Assembly (NCBI GenBank): GCA_030668065.1
Contig: DAOUUS010000088.1
Span: 1-6,513, forward strand
Origin: Candidatus Methanophagales archaeon
GTDB taxonomy: Archaea; Halobacteriota; Syntropharchaeia; Alkanophagales; Methanospirareceae
DNA length: 6,513 nt
Reading direction: 5' to 3'
Made by a program: the position numbers and the translations under genes. This document shows, in pieces, positions 6,383 through 6,513 of the stretch. How positions within the stretch are numbered: position 1 is the stretch's first letter; every line of letters begins with the position of its first letter. Under the pieces are notes generated by a model. It ran no database searches. It was not told the DNA's origin and saw only the letters and a list, made by a program, of their open reading frames with translations.

Positions 6383-6513
6383 ATGGAGACAGATATACCG
6401 CTGAGGGAAATAATGGTGCGCGAGGTAGTGACGGGTGATGAAAACCTGAATGTTCGAGAAGCGGCGAAGATAATGAAGAAATACGATGTGGATAGCATCG
6501 TTGTGCTTAACGA
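6383..6513 (+). CDS. CBS-domain protein, N-terminal part
   Basis: The frame from the ATG at 6383 runs off the right edge, giving 43 complete codons. After a short lead the peptide reads IPLREIMVREVVTGDENLNV, then REAAKIMKKYDVDSIVVLN, the classic beginning of a CBS domain: the (I/V)M...V.T......V.EAA..M....V.S..V pattern. CBS domains usually come in pairs and bind adenine nucleotides or related ligands. What else the full protein carries cannot be seen; archaeal genomes have many stand-alone CBS-pair proteins as well as fusions to other domains. An in-frame stop lies seven codons upstream and no earlier ATG exists, so the start is firm. A GTGA ribosome-binding match lies about seven bases upstream. 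Its divergent pairing with apgM could reflect shared control, which is speculation. Confidence 0.85.
   Translation, partial: METDIPLREIMVREVVTGDENLNVREAAKIMKKYDVDSIVVLN

Noticed and set aside
1..6513. CRISPR array, tRNA or rRNA genes, defence-system operon
   Set aside because: No regularly spaced repeats, cloverleaf or rRNA-like sequence was seen, and the only defence-related gene is the broken hsdM.

Overview
The window looks like a piece of a euryarchaeal genome, most plausibly an uncultured methane-cycling or related anaerobic lineage; the lineage is an inference from gene content, not from any search. The support is an archaeal-type phosphoglycerate mutase (ApgM), an archaeal-style ThiL, a divergent CBS-domain gene, TATA-like boxes with very short or absent leaders, and genes without strong ribosome binding sites. 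No rRNA, tRNA or CRISPR array is visible.

Left part (1-2165), accessory DNA. The window opens inside the 3' end of a DDE/integrase-core transposase broken by a +1 frameshift (1-490, + strand). It is followed by an insertion-sequence end carrying two perfect 20-bp direct repeats 25 bp apart. Only 23 bp beyond the last repeat lies the 3' end of a type I restriction-modification methyltransferase gene, hsdM, on the - strand. That gene is split by a 2-nt (TA) expansion exactly in the conserved GEFYTP motif, giving a 198-aa N-terminal piece and a 322-aa catalytic piece. No hsdS or hsdR is in view; where they would be expected (downstream of hsdM) the insertion sequence sits instead.

Spacer (2166-2564). 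This 399-bp AT-rich gap carries a plausible hsdM promoter with a 10-bp inverted repeat. It also holds a compact block of nested inverted repeats followed by T-runs, a tentative + strand structured RNA or a small mobile-element relic.

Right part (2565-6513), core metabolism. thiL (- strand) makes thiamine diphosphate from thiamine monophosphate. Upstream of it on the same strand is a possible unrecognised 55-codon small gene (3583-3750). Diverging from these is a 426-aa coiled-coil protein of unknown function (3797-5077, + strand), which starts at GTG and may be leaderless. It converges, with 11 bp between stops, on apgM (- strand), the glycolytic/gluconeogenic mutase. apgM diverges across a 46-bp gap from a CBS-domain protein that runs off the right edge.

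The genes do not form one obvious pathway: a decaying mobile/RM segment abuts housekeeping genes. No clearly novel multi-gene system is evident. The items most worth a second look are the hsdM frameshift, the structured spacer, the coiled-coil protein and the hidden small ORF.
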